From: Bosea sp. 29B | GTDB lineage: Bacteria; Pseudomonadota; Alphaproteobacteria; Rhizobiales; Beijerinckiaceae | Direction: 5' to 3' | DNA length: 64,000 nt | Assembly: GCF_902506165.1 (NCBI RefSeq) | Contig: NZ_LR733817.1 | Span: 5,361,625 to 5,425,624, forward strand | In this document: one piece after another, positions 54,780 through 63,348 of the stretch | Position numbering within the stretch: position 1 is the first letter of the stretch | Layout of the letters: every line of letters starts with the position of its first letter | The notes under the pieces: model-generated | The model's input: only the letters and a program-made list of their open reading frames with translations | What the model was told of the DNA's origin: nothing | The model's database searches: none | Program-made: the position numbers and the translations under genes

Positions 54780-55645
54780 GCCACGCCCTCGATGAACAGG
54801 CCCGAGGCATCCGCCAGCGTCGCCAAGCGCTCACGATCGCCGATCAGAACGCTACCAGCCTTGACCGCGATGCCGGCAAGGCCTGCGGCGGCGACACGCG
54901 CCACGGTGTCCGGGCCGATCGCCGGCATATCGACCCTGAGGTCTTGGCCGAGCTTGGGCGCCTTGATCAGCACGCCGTCGCCCTTGCTGGGCTTGAGGCG
55001 CCCAGCCTGGACCAGGCCGGCGACGCGCTCGATCATCGCGTCAGTGCCTTCCGCCGCTTCGACCGCGACGACGCGGTGGTCGGCGACGATCGCTGCCTGC
55101 CCGATGTCGAAGGGCGAGAGCATAGCGAGCAAGTTGAAGCCGGTCGCAATCGCCTCGCGCGCGACGGCAGATGGCTTGTGGCGCCCGAGCGCTCCAACCG
55201 GCGCAACGAGATCGGGCGCGAGATCGGCCGGCCCGACGACACGCAGCCCCTGGCCCTCGAAGAAGGAGACGACGCCGCGCAGCAGATGGTCATCGCCGCC
55301 CTGGAAGGCGCGGGCGAAATGCGGCAGGTATTTCAGGGTCGACAATTCCGGGGCCAGCGAGCCGAAGCTCGGCCGCGGCAGGGCGCCGACCATGACAATC
55401 TCGTCAATCTGGCGACGCTTGATCTCGTCGAGAAAGCGCCCGAGCTGACCCAGGCGGTATTCCCTGGCATCGTAGGCGGCATAGTCGGCCGGATCGCCCG
55501 CGCCGGTGAGCACGGCGACATAGACGCTGGCGCCCTGCGCCACGGCCGCGCCCGCAACCCGCACCGGATAGTCACCACGGCCGGCCAGGACAGCGATACG
55601 CCGCCCCTGCGGCCGCCCTGCCGCATCGGCCGCCTTTGTGCTCAC
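54776..55645 (-). CDS. lpxI: UDP-2,3-diacylglucosamine pyrophosphatase LpxI
   Basis: LpxI hydrolyses UDP-2,3-diacylglucosamine to lipid X in bacteria that lack LpxH. The 289-residue DUF1009 protein has IAVLAGRGDYPVRVAGAA near residue 17, GQLGRFLDEIKRRQIDEIVMVGALPRPS near 66 (key part DEIVMVGALPRP), GDDHLLRGVVSFFEGQG near 117 and the C-terminal LRVDMPAIGPDTVARVAAAGLAGIAVKAG (key part DMPAIGPDTV). The start is a GTG at 55645 overlapping the lpxA stop. The stop overlaps the lpxB start. The position between lpxA and lpxB confirms the role. Confidence 0.95.
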   Translation of the reverse strand: MSTKAADAAGRPQGRRIAVLAGRGDYPVRVAGAAVAQGASVYVAVLTGAGDPADYAAYDAREYRLGQLGRFLDEIKRRQIDEIVMVGALPRPSFGSLAPELSTLKYLPHFARAFQGGDDHLLRGVVSFFEGQGLRVVGPADLAPDLVAPVGALGRHKPSAVAREAIATGFNLLAMLSPFDIGQAAIVADHRVVAVEAAEGTDAMIERVAGLVQAGRLKPSKGDGVLIKAPKLGQDLRVDMPAIGPDTVARVAAAGLAGIAVKAGSVLIGDRERLATLADASGLFIEGVA

Positions 55646-56451
55646 CGCTCGGGCGCGTTCACGTCGCGCGGCACGGAAATGCCCCGATCGCCACCGGCGC
55701 GGATGAAGTCGAGGATCTCGTGGATCAGCGGATGCTCGGCGAACTCGGCAGCGACGTCTTCGACCCGCTCCGAGAGCGTGCCTTCGTCGGCGAAGAGCAG
55801 GCGATACGCCCGGCGAAGCTCGTGGATCTGCTCGCGCGAGAAGCCACGGCGCTTGAGGCCGACAAGATTGAGCCCGGCGAGATGGGCCGGATTGTCGCGC
55901 ACCATCCCGAACGGGATGACGTCGAGCAGGACACCCGAGCCGCCGCCGATGAAGGCATGATCGCCGATCCGAACGAACTGCTGCAGCCCGGTGCCACCGC
56001 TGACGATGACGAAATCGCCGACCGTGACGTGCCCGGCGCACATGACGTTGTTCGAGAAGATGACGTTGTTGCCGATCACGCTGTCATGACCGACATGCGA
56101 GTTGGCCAGGAACAGGCCGCGATCGCCGACGACGGTCTTCATGCCGCCGCCCTCGGTGCCCGGATTCATGGTCACGCCTTCGCGGATCACGCAATCGGCG
56201 CCGATCGTCAGCGTCGACTGCTCGCCCTTGTACTTCAGATCCTGCGGCGGGTGGCCGATCGAGGCAAAGGGATAGATCTTCGTGCGCGGTCCGATCGTCG
56301 TGCGCCCGGTAACGACGACATGGCTGATCAGCTCGACGCCGTCACCAAGGGCGACATCGGGACCGACCGTGCAGAACGGGCCGATCTTGACGCCCGCGCC
56401 GAGCTTGGCGGACGGGTCGACGATCGCCATCGGATGGATCGAGGTGCTCAT
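55642..56451 (-). CDS. lpxA: Acyl-ACP--UDP-N-acetylglucosamine O-acyltransferase
   Basis: LpxA adds the first 3-hydroxyacyl chain to UDP-GlcNAc. From the ATG at 56451 the product has 269 residues and starts MSTSIHPMAIVDPSAKLG. It is a left-handed beta-helix of hexapeptides with the catalytic His in SHVGHDSVIGNN and family words IGHPPQDLKYKGE and REGVTMNPGTEGGG. A GTG at 56508, overlapping the fabZ stop, would add 19 unconserved residues. AGGA precedes the ATG. The helical C-terminal domain (LVGLKRRGFSREQIHELRRAYRLLF, key part LKRRGFSREQIHELRRAY) is intact. Confidence 0.95.
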   Translation of the reverse strand: MSTSIHPMAIVDPSAKLGAGVKIGPFCTVGPDVALGDGVELISHVVVTGRTTIGPRTKIYPFASIGHPPQDLKYKGEQSTLTIGADCVIREGVTMNPGTEGGGMKTVVGDRGLFLANSHVGHDSVIGNNVIFSNNVMCAGHVTVGDFVIVSGGTGLQQFVRIGDHAFIGGGSGVLLDVIPFGMVRDNPAHLAGLNLVGLKRRGFSREQIHELRRAYRLLFADEGTLSERVEDVAAEFAEHPLIHEILDFIRAGGDRGISVPRDVNAPER

Positions 56452-56504
56452 GGCGGATTCCTGCGGCTGGTCGGAAGCGGGAGCGTGCATCGCGGTCCCC
56501 CGGC

Positions 56505-56963
56505 TCACACGACCATGGCCGACAACTCGGCCTCGGCGACGAGTACGCCGTCGACCCTGGCTTCGCCACGGTAGAACCAGATGTTGCGCTTGTGCGCCAG
56601 CTTGGTCAGGTGGAAGCGCAGCGTGTCGCCCGGAATGACGGGCTTGCGGAACTTCGCCTTGTCGATCGTCGTGAACAGCACGGTGGTGACCGCAAGATCG
56701 TCACTGCCACGCGCGCTGACCACAAGCACGCCCGCCGTCTGCGCCATCGCCTCGATCATCAGCACGCCGGGGAAGACCGGGCGGCCGGGGAAATGCCCGG
56801 TGAACTGCGGCTCGTTGAAAGTGACGTTCTTGATGCCGACGCCGGACGCGTCCCCGTCGATCTCGACGACCTTGTCGACCAGCAGGAACGGATAGCGATG
56901 CGGGATGCAGGCCATGATCTTCTGGATATCGGCCACGCCGAGCGCTTTGGTCGCATCCGTCAT
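56505..56963 (-). CDS. fabZ: 3-hydroxyacyl-[acyl-carrier-protein] dehydratase FabZ
   Basis: FabZ dehydrates 3-hydroxyacyl-ACP in fatty acid elongation and so competes with LpxA/LpxD for hydroxyacyl-ACP. The 152-residue hot-dog protein has IPHRYPFLLVDKV near residue 20 and the catalytic helix FTGHFPGRPVFPGVLMIEAMAQ (His and Glu; key part GHFPGRPVFPGVLMIEA). The ATG at 56963 fits the family. It lies between lpxD and lpxA, as in most Proteobacteria. Confidence 0.97.
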   Translation of the reverse strand: MTDATKALGVADIQKIMACIPHRYPFLLVDKVVEIDGDASGVGIKNVTFNEPQFTGHFPGRPVFPGVLMIEAMAQTAGVLVVSARGSDDLAVTTVLFTTIDKAKFRKPVIPGDTLRFHLTKLAHKRNIWFYRGEARVDGVLVAEAELSAMVV

Positions 56964-57052
56964 CGTGTCGTTTCTCCTCGAACGCCCTGCGCCCCGCGCC
57001 GAAGCACGTCACCTGTCATACAAAGCTGCTTTTGCCGGAAGTCGGCGTGAGA

Positions 57053-58117
57053 TCAAGCGTTTTCGCCGCCGCTCGGCCCTTTGCCGCGCTTGGCCACGAG
57101 TTGCTTGAGCAAGGCAGCCTCGCGCGCCCAGCTCAATGCCGGCTGCGCCGGATAGCCGCCATAACGCGCCCCGCGCGGAACGTCCCCGGCAACACCGCTC
57201 TGCGCCGCGATCTGCGCGCCCATGCCGATGGTCAGGTGGCCAGCCAGCCCGACCTGCCCGCCGAGCACGGCGAAATCCTCGAGCGTGCTGGACCCGGCCA
57301 TGCCGACCTGGGCGCAGATCACGCAATGGCGCCCGACCACGCAGTTATGGCCGATCTGCACGAGGTTATCGATCTTGCTGCCCTCGCCGATCACCGTGTC
57401 GCGGCTGGCGCCGCGGTCGATCGTCGTGTTGGCGCCGATCTCGACATCGTCCTGAATGATGACGCGGCCGACCTGCGGCACCTTCACGTGCCCTTTCGGG
57501 CTCATGGCGAAGCCGAAGCCGTCCTGGCCGATCCGTGCGCCCGGATGGATGATGACGCGGTTGCCGATCAAGGCCGCCTGCAGCGTCGAGCCTGCGCCGA
57601 CCGAGCATTGCCGCCCGATCCGGACCTGTGGGCCGATGACGGCGCTCGGGCCGATCACCGTGCCGGCGCCGATCTCCGCGCCCGGGCCGATCACCGCGCC
57701 GGGATCGACCGTGACATCGGCCTCAAGCCGTGCCGTCGCATGCACGAAGGCGCCGGGAGCAACACCGGCCGAGCCGAACATCGAGCCCGGCCGCAGCGCC
57801 TGCGGATGGAAGGTCGACAGCAGCTTGGCGAAGACATGGTAGGGCGTCGGCGTGACCAGGGCGACGGTACCAGCCGGCACGCGCTCGGCGAAACGCTGGG
57901 AGACGAAGCAAAGTCCGGCCGCCGTCCCGGTCAGCGCCACGACATATTTCGGGTTGTCCATATAGGCGGCATCGCTGCCACCCGCTGTTTCGAGTGGCGC
58001 GATGCCCTCGATCCGGCGCTCGGGATCGACGCCTTCGGGCAAGGCGACACCCGACAAGGAAGCGACCTCGCTGAAGGACAGCGAGGTCGCGATCGGAAAG
58101 AAATTGGGATCTGCCAT
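57053..58117 (-). CDS. lpxD: UDP-3-O-(3-hydroxymyristoyl)glucosamine N-acyltransferase
   Basis: LpxD adds the N-linked 3-hydroxyacyl chain in lipid A synthesis. The 354 residues contain an N-terminal uridine-binding domain (about 1-110, with [17 protein letters not shown]). A long left-handed beta-helix follows, with many GAxIGxG-type hexapeptides. The catalytic His is in [13 protein letters not shown], with [21 protein letters not shown] (key part [10 protein letters not shown]) and the C-terminal [14 protein letters not shown]. The gene lies 37 bases after bamA and 89 bases before fabZ. Confidence 0.97.
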   Translation of the reverse strand: MADPNFFPIATSLSFSEVASLSGVALPEGVDPERRIEGIAPLETAGGSDAAYMDNPKYVVALTGTAAGLCFVSQRFAERVPAGTVALVTPTPYHVFAKLLSTFHPQALRPGSMFGSAGVAPGAFVHATARLEADVTVDPGAVIGPGAEIGAGTVIGPSAVIGPQVRIGRQCSVGAGSTLQAALIGNRVIIHPGARIGQDGFGFAMSPKGHVKVPQVGRVIIQDDVEIGANTTIDRGASRDTVIGEGSKIDNLVQIGHNCVVGRHCVICAQVGMAGSSTLEDFAVLGGQVGLAGHLTIGMGAQIAAQSGVAGDVPRGARYGGYPAQPALSWAREAALLKQLVAKRGKGPSGGENA

Positions 58118-58154
58118 AAATTATCCGTTGCAGGGCGCGGGAGCGCCCCGCCGG

Positions 58155-60686
58155 TCAGAAGCGGGCGCCGCCCGAGAAACGGAAGGCCTGCGTACGGTCG
58201 CCGCCGTACTTGGCAGTGATGCCAGTGCGCGGATCGGTTCCGATCTGACCATCATCCTTCGACAGGGCATAGGCATAGTCGAAGCGGATCGGGCCGAGCG
58301 GTGACTGCCAGAGCAAGCTCACGCCGATCGAGGAGCGGATGACGTTCTTGTCACGCACGCAAGCAACGTTGTTCTGGTAGGTGGAGGAGCCCACGTTGAC
58401 GTTGAACTGACGCCCCTCCGAACCAGCCGGGCAGCCCAAGAAGCTTCCGTTGGTAATGCTCTTCGAGCCACCGTCATAGTTGAACAGCGTACCGGCATCG
58501 GCAAAGATTGCGCCCTTCAGGCCGAGATCGCGCGGCAGACCGAAGATCGGGAACTGCACTTCGAGCGAGCCACCGAAATAGGTGGTGCCGCCGAGTGCGT
58601 TCGCGGTCGGGTCGTTCGAGACGTCGCGCGGGCCAATACCGGACGGCGCGAAGCCACGCACCAGCGTCGGTCCGAGGAAGTAGTGGTCGATCATGCGCAG
58701 ATCGCCGCTGGTCGCCTGGACGTGGCCGCCCTGAATGCGAGCGATACCAACGAAGTCCTCGAGGAACTCCTTGTAGTAACGGGCATCCGCGCTGACGCGC
58801 AGGAACTTCGAGTCGCCACCGACGCCCGCGAACTCCGGCTTGATCTCGGCGACGAAGCCGTTGCGCGGGTTCTGGTAATTGTCGAGCGAGTTGTAGTTGA
58901 AGTTCAGGCCGACCAGCGAGGTCAGGGTCGTGCCCTGAGCCTCCTTGACCGCGACCGTCGCTTCGCCGTTCGTCAAGCAGTTGAAGGTCTGCGAGGCAGC
59001 CGAGGAAGAGCCAAACCCCGGAGTGATCCCGTCGAGCGGCCGGGAGCAGTCGTTATACGGCTTCGCAGCAGTGTTCGGGATCTTGATCTCGGTCGTGTAG
59101 ATCGAATAGCGCGGCGTGATCGAGAACTCCTCCGTGATCGGGAAGGAGAAGCGGACCTGGCCGCCGGTCACGCGGCTCTCGAAATAGCCGATATTGGTAT
59201 TGTCATTGAACTTCGAGAAGAGATCGAAGCCCGCCGCGATCCGATGGCCGAGGAAATACGGCTCGGTGAACGAGAAGTCGATGCCTTGGGTGCGCTGGCC
59301 CATCGTGCCGGCGATACGGACGAACTGGCCGCGACCGAGGAAGTTCGACTCCGAGAGCGAGACTTCGCCGATGATGCCGTCCGAGGTCGAGTAGCCGCCG
59401 GCGATCGAGAACGAGCCGGTCGCCTTGTCCTCGACGTCGATGTTGACGACCACGCGGTCGGGCGCGCTGCCCGGCTCGTTGGTGATGCGGACCTTGTTGA
59501 AGAAGCCGAGATTGTTCAGGCGACGCTCGGCGCGGTCAACGAAGACCTTGTTGTAGGCGTCGCCTTCACCGAGATCGAGCTCGCGGCGAACGACATAGTC
59601 ACGGGTCCGGGTGTTGCCGCGCACGTTGATGCGCTCGACATAGACCCGCGGGCCTTCCTCGACGACATAGGTGATGCCGATCTGCTGGCCGGCCGCGTCA
59701 CGCTCGCCGCGCGGGCGGACCTGCGCGAAGGCATAGCCGCGCTTGGCCACCTCGGTGGTCAAGGTGACCAGCGAGCGCTCGACGGCCTCGGCATTGTAGG
59801 TGTCGCCGGCAGAGGTGTTGACCAGCGACTGCAGCGCAGCCGGATCGACGTCGCGCAGACGGGAATCGACCGCGACATTGCCGATCTTGTATTGCGGGCC
59901 TTCATCGAGGGCGACATCGACGACCCAGCCGCCAGCCGCATCGTCGAAGCGCGCATCGCTCGAAACGATGCGGAAGTCGGCATAGCCGTTCTTCAGGTAA
60001 TAGCGGCGAATCAACTCGAGATCGGAATTGATCCGGTCGGGATCATAGACGTCGGAGGTCTTGATCCAGCTCAGGAAGTTCGACTCGGTCGAGGTCATCA
60101 AGCCACGCAGGCGCGACGACGAGTAGACGCCGTTGCCGCTGAAGTTGATCGACTTGATGCCGGTCTTGCCGCTTTCCGAGATGGTGAAGACCACGTCCGA
60201 GCGGCCGTTCGGCAGCGGCTGGATGCGGCCGCTGATCGTGGCGAGGCCATACCCGGCGCGGCGATAGACTTCCTTGAGGCGCTCGACGTCCGCATCGATG
60301 AGCTGCTGGCTCAGCGGACCACGCGCCTTGGACTGGACCTGACCGAGCAGTACCTCGCCCTTCAGGCGACGGTTACCCTCGAAGGCGACGCGATTGATCG
60401 TGTCGTTCTCCTGCACGGAGACGACGGTCTGCGCCCCGCGGCGGCTGACCTGAACGTTGGAGAACAGGCCCGTCGCCATGAGACTCTGGCGAATCTCCTG
60501 CGGGTTGTTCGATCCCTGACCTGTCGCATAGGAGCGGATCGTCTCCGCATCGACACGACGGTTGCCTTGGACAATCACGGACTGCGCGAACACCACGCCG
60601 CCGCTGACGGCCACCATGACGGCCGCAAGTCCGACTGATCGAGAGAGCCGCATGCGCAAGGACCGGCTCTGAAGCGTCGACGTCAT
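58155..60686 (-). CDS. bamA: Outer membrane protein assembly factor BamA
   Basis: BamA is the Omp85 pore that folds and inserts outer-membrane beta-barrels. From the ATG at 60686 it has 843 residues. A signal peptide (LSRSVGLAAVMVAVSGGVVFAQS) ends near residue 36. Five POTRA domains follow: VIVQGNRRVDAETIRSY, NRVAFEGNRRLKGEVL, GIKSINFSGNGVYSSSRLRG (in part), a fourth with YKIGNVAVDS, and VYVERINVRGNTRTRDYVVRREL (in part). The 16-strand barrel carries the loop motif LVRGFAPSGIGP and ends in the aromatic residue of FSGGARF. Another ATG at 60653 is possible. It lies between rseP and lpxD. Confidence 0.96.
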   Translation of the reverse strand: MTSTLQSRSLRMRLSRSVGLAAVMVAVSGGVVFAQSVIVQGNRRVDAETIRSYATGQGSNNPQEIRQSLMATGLFSNVQVSRRGAQTVVSVQENDTINRVAFEGNRRLKGEVLLGQVQSKARGPLSQQLIDADVERLKEVYRRAGYGLATISGRIQPLPNGRSDVVFTISESGKTGIKSINFSGNGVYSSSRLRGLMTSTESNFLSWIKTSDVYDPDRINSDLELIRRYYLKNGYADFRIVSSDARFDDAAGGWVVDVALDEGPQYKIGNVAVDSRLRDVDPAALQSLVNTSAGDTYNAEAVERSLVTLTTEVAKRGYAFAQVRPRGERDAAGQQIGITYVVEEGPRVYVERINVRGNTRTRDYVVRRELDLGEGDAYNKVFVDRAERRLNNLGFFNKVRITNEPGSAPDRVVVNIDVEDKATGSFSIAGGYSTSDGIIGEVSLSESNFLGRGQFVRIAGTMGQRTQGIDFSFTEPYFLGHRIAAGFDLFSKFNDNTNIGYFESRVTGGQVRFSFPITEEFSITPRYSIYTTEIKIPNTAAKPYNDCSRPLDGITPGFGSSSAASQTFNCLTNGEATVAVKEAQGTTLTSLVGLNFNYNSLDNYQNPRNGFVAEIKPEFAGVGGDSKFLRVSADARYYKEFLEDFVGIARIQGGHVQATSGDLRMIDHYFLGPTLVRGFAPSGIGPRDVSNDPTANALGGTTYFGGSLEVQFPIFGLPRDLGLKGAIFADAGTLFNYDGGSKSITNGSFLGCPAGSEGRQFNVNVGSSTYQNNVACVRDKNVIRSSIGVSLLWQSPLGPIRFDYAYALSKDDGQIGTDPRTGITAKYGGDRTQAFRFSGGARF

Positions 60687-60988
60687 CGGGTCGCCTATTC
60701 CATTCTTTGGGTCACCCCCCCGCGAACGGGGAACCCCGCTACGGGCGAGGCTCGGTGACATTGAAGACCAAACGCTTCTACAAAGTTTCCCGCAGGGTGC
60801 AAACCGCCATTGTCGTTAACAAAAGATTTTTGCGGGGGTCGTTGCTGGTAGGTCACGCGCGCCAGCCGAAAAACCGGCCCGGTACGCGAAAACAGGCCAT
60901 AAAAAGCCACAATCCATCGGTGCAGGCGGCCTTGGCCGCCGATCGCGTCAGCCCCGTGCAAGCTGGTTTGCACGAGGCTGACAGGGGT
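60687..60988. other. Gap between rseP and bamA with long inverted repeat
   Basis: These 302 bases hold no gene. Near rseP lies an inverted repeat, 60947-60982 (arms of 15 bases, GTCAGCCCCGTGCAA and TTGCACGAGGCTGAC, one mismatch, 6-base loop). Next to it is the palindrome GGCGGCC-TT-GGCCGCC (60925-60940). These could stop or slow transcription after rseP. The AT-richer stretch around 60800-60835 (GTTAACAAAAGATTTTTG) is a likely place for a bamA promoter. No established operator is recognised. Confidence 0.55.
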
Positions 60989-62137
60989 TCACAGCAATGA
61001 GCGGACGTGGACGAGATCGTTCCAGGTCACGAACAGCATGAGCATCAGCACGAGCCCGAGACCGAGCCGGAATCCGAGCTCCTGCGCGCGCTCGCTCAGG
61101 GGTTTCCCCCGCAGCGCCTCGATCGCATAGAACAGCAGGTGCCCGCCATCGAGCATCGGCACCGGGAACAGGTTCATCAGCCCGATCGAGACCGAAAGCA
61201 GCGCCGCCAGGTTGATCAGCGCCAGGAGCCCGCCGCTGGAGGCGACCATGCCCGAGACCTGGGCGATACGGATCGGCCCCGACAATTGGTCGGTCGATTC
61301 CTTCCCCTTGATCAGCTTGGCGATGTAGTCATAGGTCCGCTCGACCACGAACCAGGTCTCGCTCATGCCGAGCAGCACGGATTGGCCGAGGCTGAAATGC
61401 TGCGTCGTCCAATCCTCGGGCTTTGCCGAGGCCTGGACCCCGATGATCCCGAGCCGCTGCTTGCCCAGCGGCGAGGAGGTCTCGACCAGATCGGGCGTCA
61501 CCGAGAGGACGACCGGGGCGCCGCCCCGCTCGACCGTCACCGGAAAGGTCTCGCCCGGGCGAATCGAGATCGCCCGCTGCAGGTCGGCGAAGCTCTTCAC
61601 CTCGCGGCCATCGACCAGCTGGATCAGATCGCCCGACTGAAGGCCGGCGCGCGCCGCGGCTCCGCCGACCGTAACCGCATCGACGCGCGGCGCCAGCACC
61701 GGCTTGCCGACGAAGTAGGCCGTCCCGCCGAAGATCAGGATGGCGAGCAGGAAATTGGCGATCGGCCCCGCGGCGACGATTGCCGCCCGCTCCCCGATCG
61801 ACTGGGCCGGGAAGGTACGCTCGCGCTCCTCGCGGCTCATGCCGGCGAGCGCAGCGCCATCGGCCGAGCTGGCAGCGTCGGCATCGCCCGAGAATTTGAC
61901 GTAGCCGCCGAGCGGGATCATCGCGAAGCGCCAGCGCGTGCCGTGCCGGTCGTTGAAACCGAACAGTTCGCGGCCGAATCCGATCGAGAAGGTCTTCACA
62001 TCGACGCCGCACCAGCGCCCGACCAGGAAATGGCCGAGCTCGTGCACGAACACGACGAGGGTGAGGACGAACAGGAACGGCAGCAGATAGCCCAGCAGAA
62101 AGCTCGCCGCGTGCCAGACCGATCCGACGATATCCAT
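60989..62137 (-). CDS. rseP: Site-2 protease RseP
   Basis: RseP is an inner-membrane zinc metalloprotease that cleaves anti-sigma factors and signal-peptide remnants within the membrane. The 382 residues carry the HExxH motif in VVFVHELGHFLVGRWCGV (near residue 31) and GFNDRHGTRWRFAMIPLGGYVKF after it (key part FAMIPLGGYVKF). A PDZ domain (about 125-200, GLQSGDLIQLVDGREVKSF) and the third-helix motif LMNLFPVPMLDGGHLLFY complete it. The ATG at 62137 starts at the first membrane helix. It lies between dxr and bamA. Confidence 0.95.
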   Translation of the reverse strand: MDIVGSVWHAASFLLGYLLPFLFVLTLVVFVHELGHFLVGRWCGVDVKTFSIGFGRELFGFNDRHGTRWRFAMIPLGGYVKFSGDADAASSADGAALAGMSREERERTFPAQSIGERAAIVAAGPIANFLLAILIFGGTAYFVGKPVLAPRVDAVTVGGAAARAGLQSGDLIQLVDGREVKSFADLQRAISIRPGETFPVTVERGGAPVVLSVTPDLVETSSPLGKQRLGIIGVQASAKPEDWTTQHFSLGQSVLLGMSETWFVVERTYDYIAKLIKGKESTDQLSGPIRIAQVSGMVASSGGLLALINLAALLSVSIGLMNLFPVPMLDGGHLLFYAIEALRGKPLSERAQELGFRLGLGLVLMLMLFVTWNDLVHVRSLL

Positions 62138-62159
62138 AAAACTCTCCGGGTTTCCGCCA

Positions 62160-63341
62160 CTAAGTGACAGTGAAGCGGCCCCCGGACAAGAGCGAGCGGG
62201 TCCGGTTTCTCGCATCGTGGTCAACGGCGAGCGCCTCCGTGACATCGGAAGGCGGCGACAGGAAGGCACCCGCCATCTGCTCGCAGACGGCCTCGACCAG
62301 GGCCGGAATCGCAGGAAAAGCGATGCGTCGATCGAGGAAGGCCTCGACGGCGATCTCGTTGGCGGCGTTCAGCACGGCCGGCATGGCGCCCCCTTCGGCA
62401 AGGGCCGCAATGGCGAGGCGCAATGCCGGGAAGCGGACGAGATCGGGACGCTCGAAAGCGAGCGGGCCGGCCGCGACCAGATCGAGGAAACGGCTTTGCG
62501 GCGCATCGAGCCTGCCATCGACCCCGAGGCAATGGGCGGCCGCGACGCGCATGTCCGGCACGGCCATGCCGGCGCTGACCGAGCCGTCGCGGAAGGTGAC
62601 GAGCCCGTGCACGATCTGCTGCGGATGGACCAGCACGTCGAGCTGGTCGGCGCCGAGTCCGAACAGGAAGGAGGCCTCGATCAGCTCCAGCCCCTTGTTC
62701 ATCATGCTGGCCGAATCGATCGTGATCTTGGCGCCCATCGCATAGTTCGGATGGGCGAGCGCCTGTTCCGGCGTGGCGGCGGCGATCCTGTCGGCCGGCC
62801 AGGTCCGGAACGGCCCGCCCGAGGCCGTCAGTGTCATCGTGCGGACCGCCGAGATCGGCTCGGCCCCCAGCACCTGGAACAGGGCGTTGTGCTCGGAATC
62901 GAGTGGCAGCATGCGGGCGCCGACGGCGCTTGCCCGCGCCATCACCGCGGCACCGGCGCAGACCAGGCTCTCCTTGTTGGCGAGCGCGACGACCCGGCCT
63001 GGCGTCAGCGCCGCAAAGGTCGCCTCCAGCCCGGCCGCCCCCGAGATGGCGCTGACCACGATATCGCTATCGAGCGAAACCGCCTCGAGCACCGCCTCCC
63101 GGCCAGCGCCATGGCGGATGCCGCTGCCGGCCAGCGCTGCGGCGAGCTCGGCGCCCTGCCCTTCATCCGCGATCGCGGCGAAGCTCGCACCGGTCTCGCG
63201 GGCGATCCGCGCCAGCCCGGCGGCATCCCGGCCGGCGACCAGCGCAGCGATCCGCAGCCGCTCCGGATTCTCGGCGATTACGGCGCGCGTCGAGCGGCCG
63301 ATGGAGCCGGTGGCCCCCAATATGGTGACTGTGCGAGGCAT
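62160..63341 (-). CDS. dxr: 1-deoxy-D-xylulose-5-phosphate reductoisomerase
   Basis: Dxr makes 2-C-methyl-erythritol-4-phosphate in the non-mevalonate isoprenoid pathway. The 393 residues start MPRTVTILGATGSIGRSTRAVI, with the NADPH motif GATGSIG. Other family parts are ALANKESLVCAGAAVM, the metal and substrate site LPLDSEHNALFQVLG, LTASGGPFRTWP (flexible lid) and HPNYAMGAKITIDSASMMNKGLELIEA (key part MGAKITIDSASMMNKGLE). The ATG at 63341 is 7 bases after the cdsA stop, so they are co-transcribed. Confidence 0.97.
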   Translation of the reverse strand: MPRTVTILGATGSIGRSTRAVIAENPERLRIAALVAGRDAAGLARIARETGASFAAIADEGQGAELAAALAGSGIRHGAGREAVLEAVSLDSDIVVSAISGAAGLEATFAALTPGRVVALANKESLVCAGAAVMARASAVGARMLPLDSEHNALFQVLGAEPISAVRTMTLTASGGPFRTWPADRIAAATPEQALAHPNYAMGAKITIDSASMMNKGLELIEASFLFGLGADQLDVLVHPQQIVHGLVTFRDGSVSAGMAVPDMRVAAAHCLGVDGRLDAPQSRFLDLVAAGPLAFERPDLVRFPALRLAIAALAEGGAMPAVLNAANEIAVEAFLDRRIAFPAIPALVEAVCEQMAGAFLSPPSDVTEALAVDHDARNRTRSLLSGGRFTVT

Positions 63342-63348
63342 CTGGTGC

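Noticed and set aside
58683..60638. 651-codon open frame antisense to bamA
   Set aside because: Same cause: it is a mirror of a well-supported gene, with no ribosome-binding site and no family signature.
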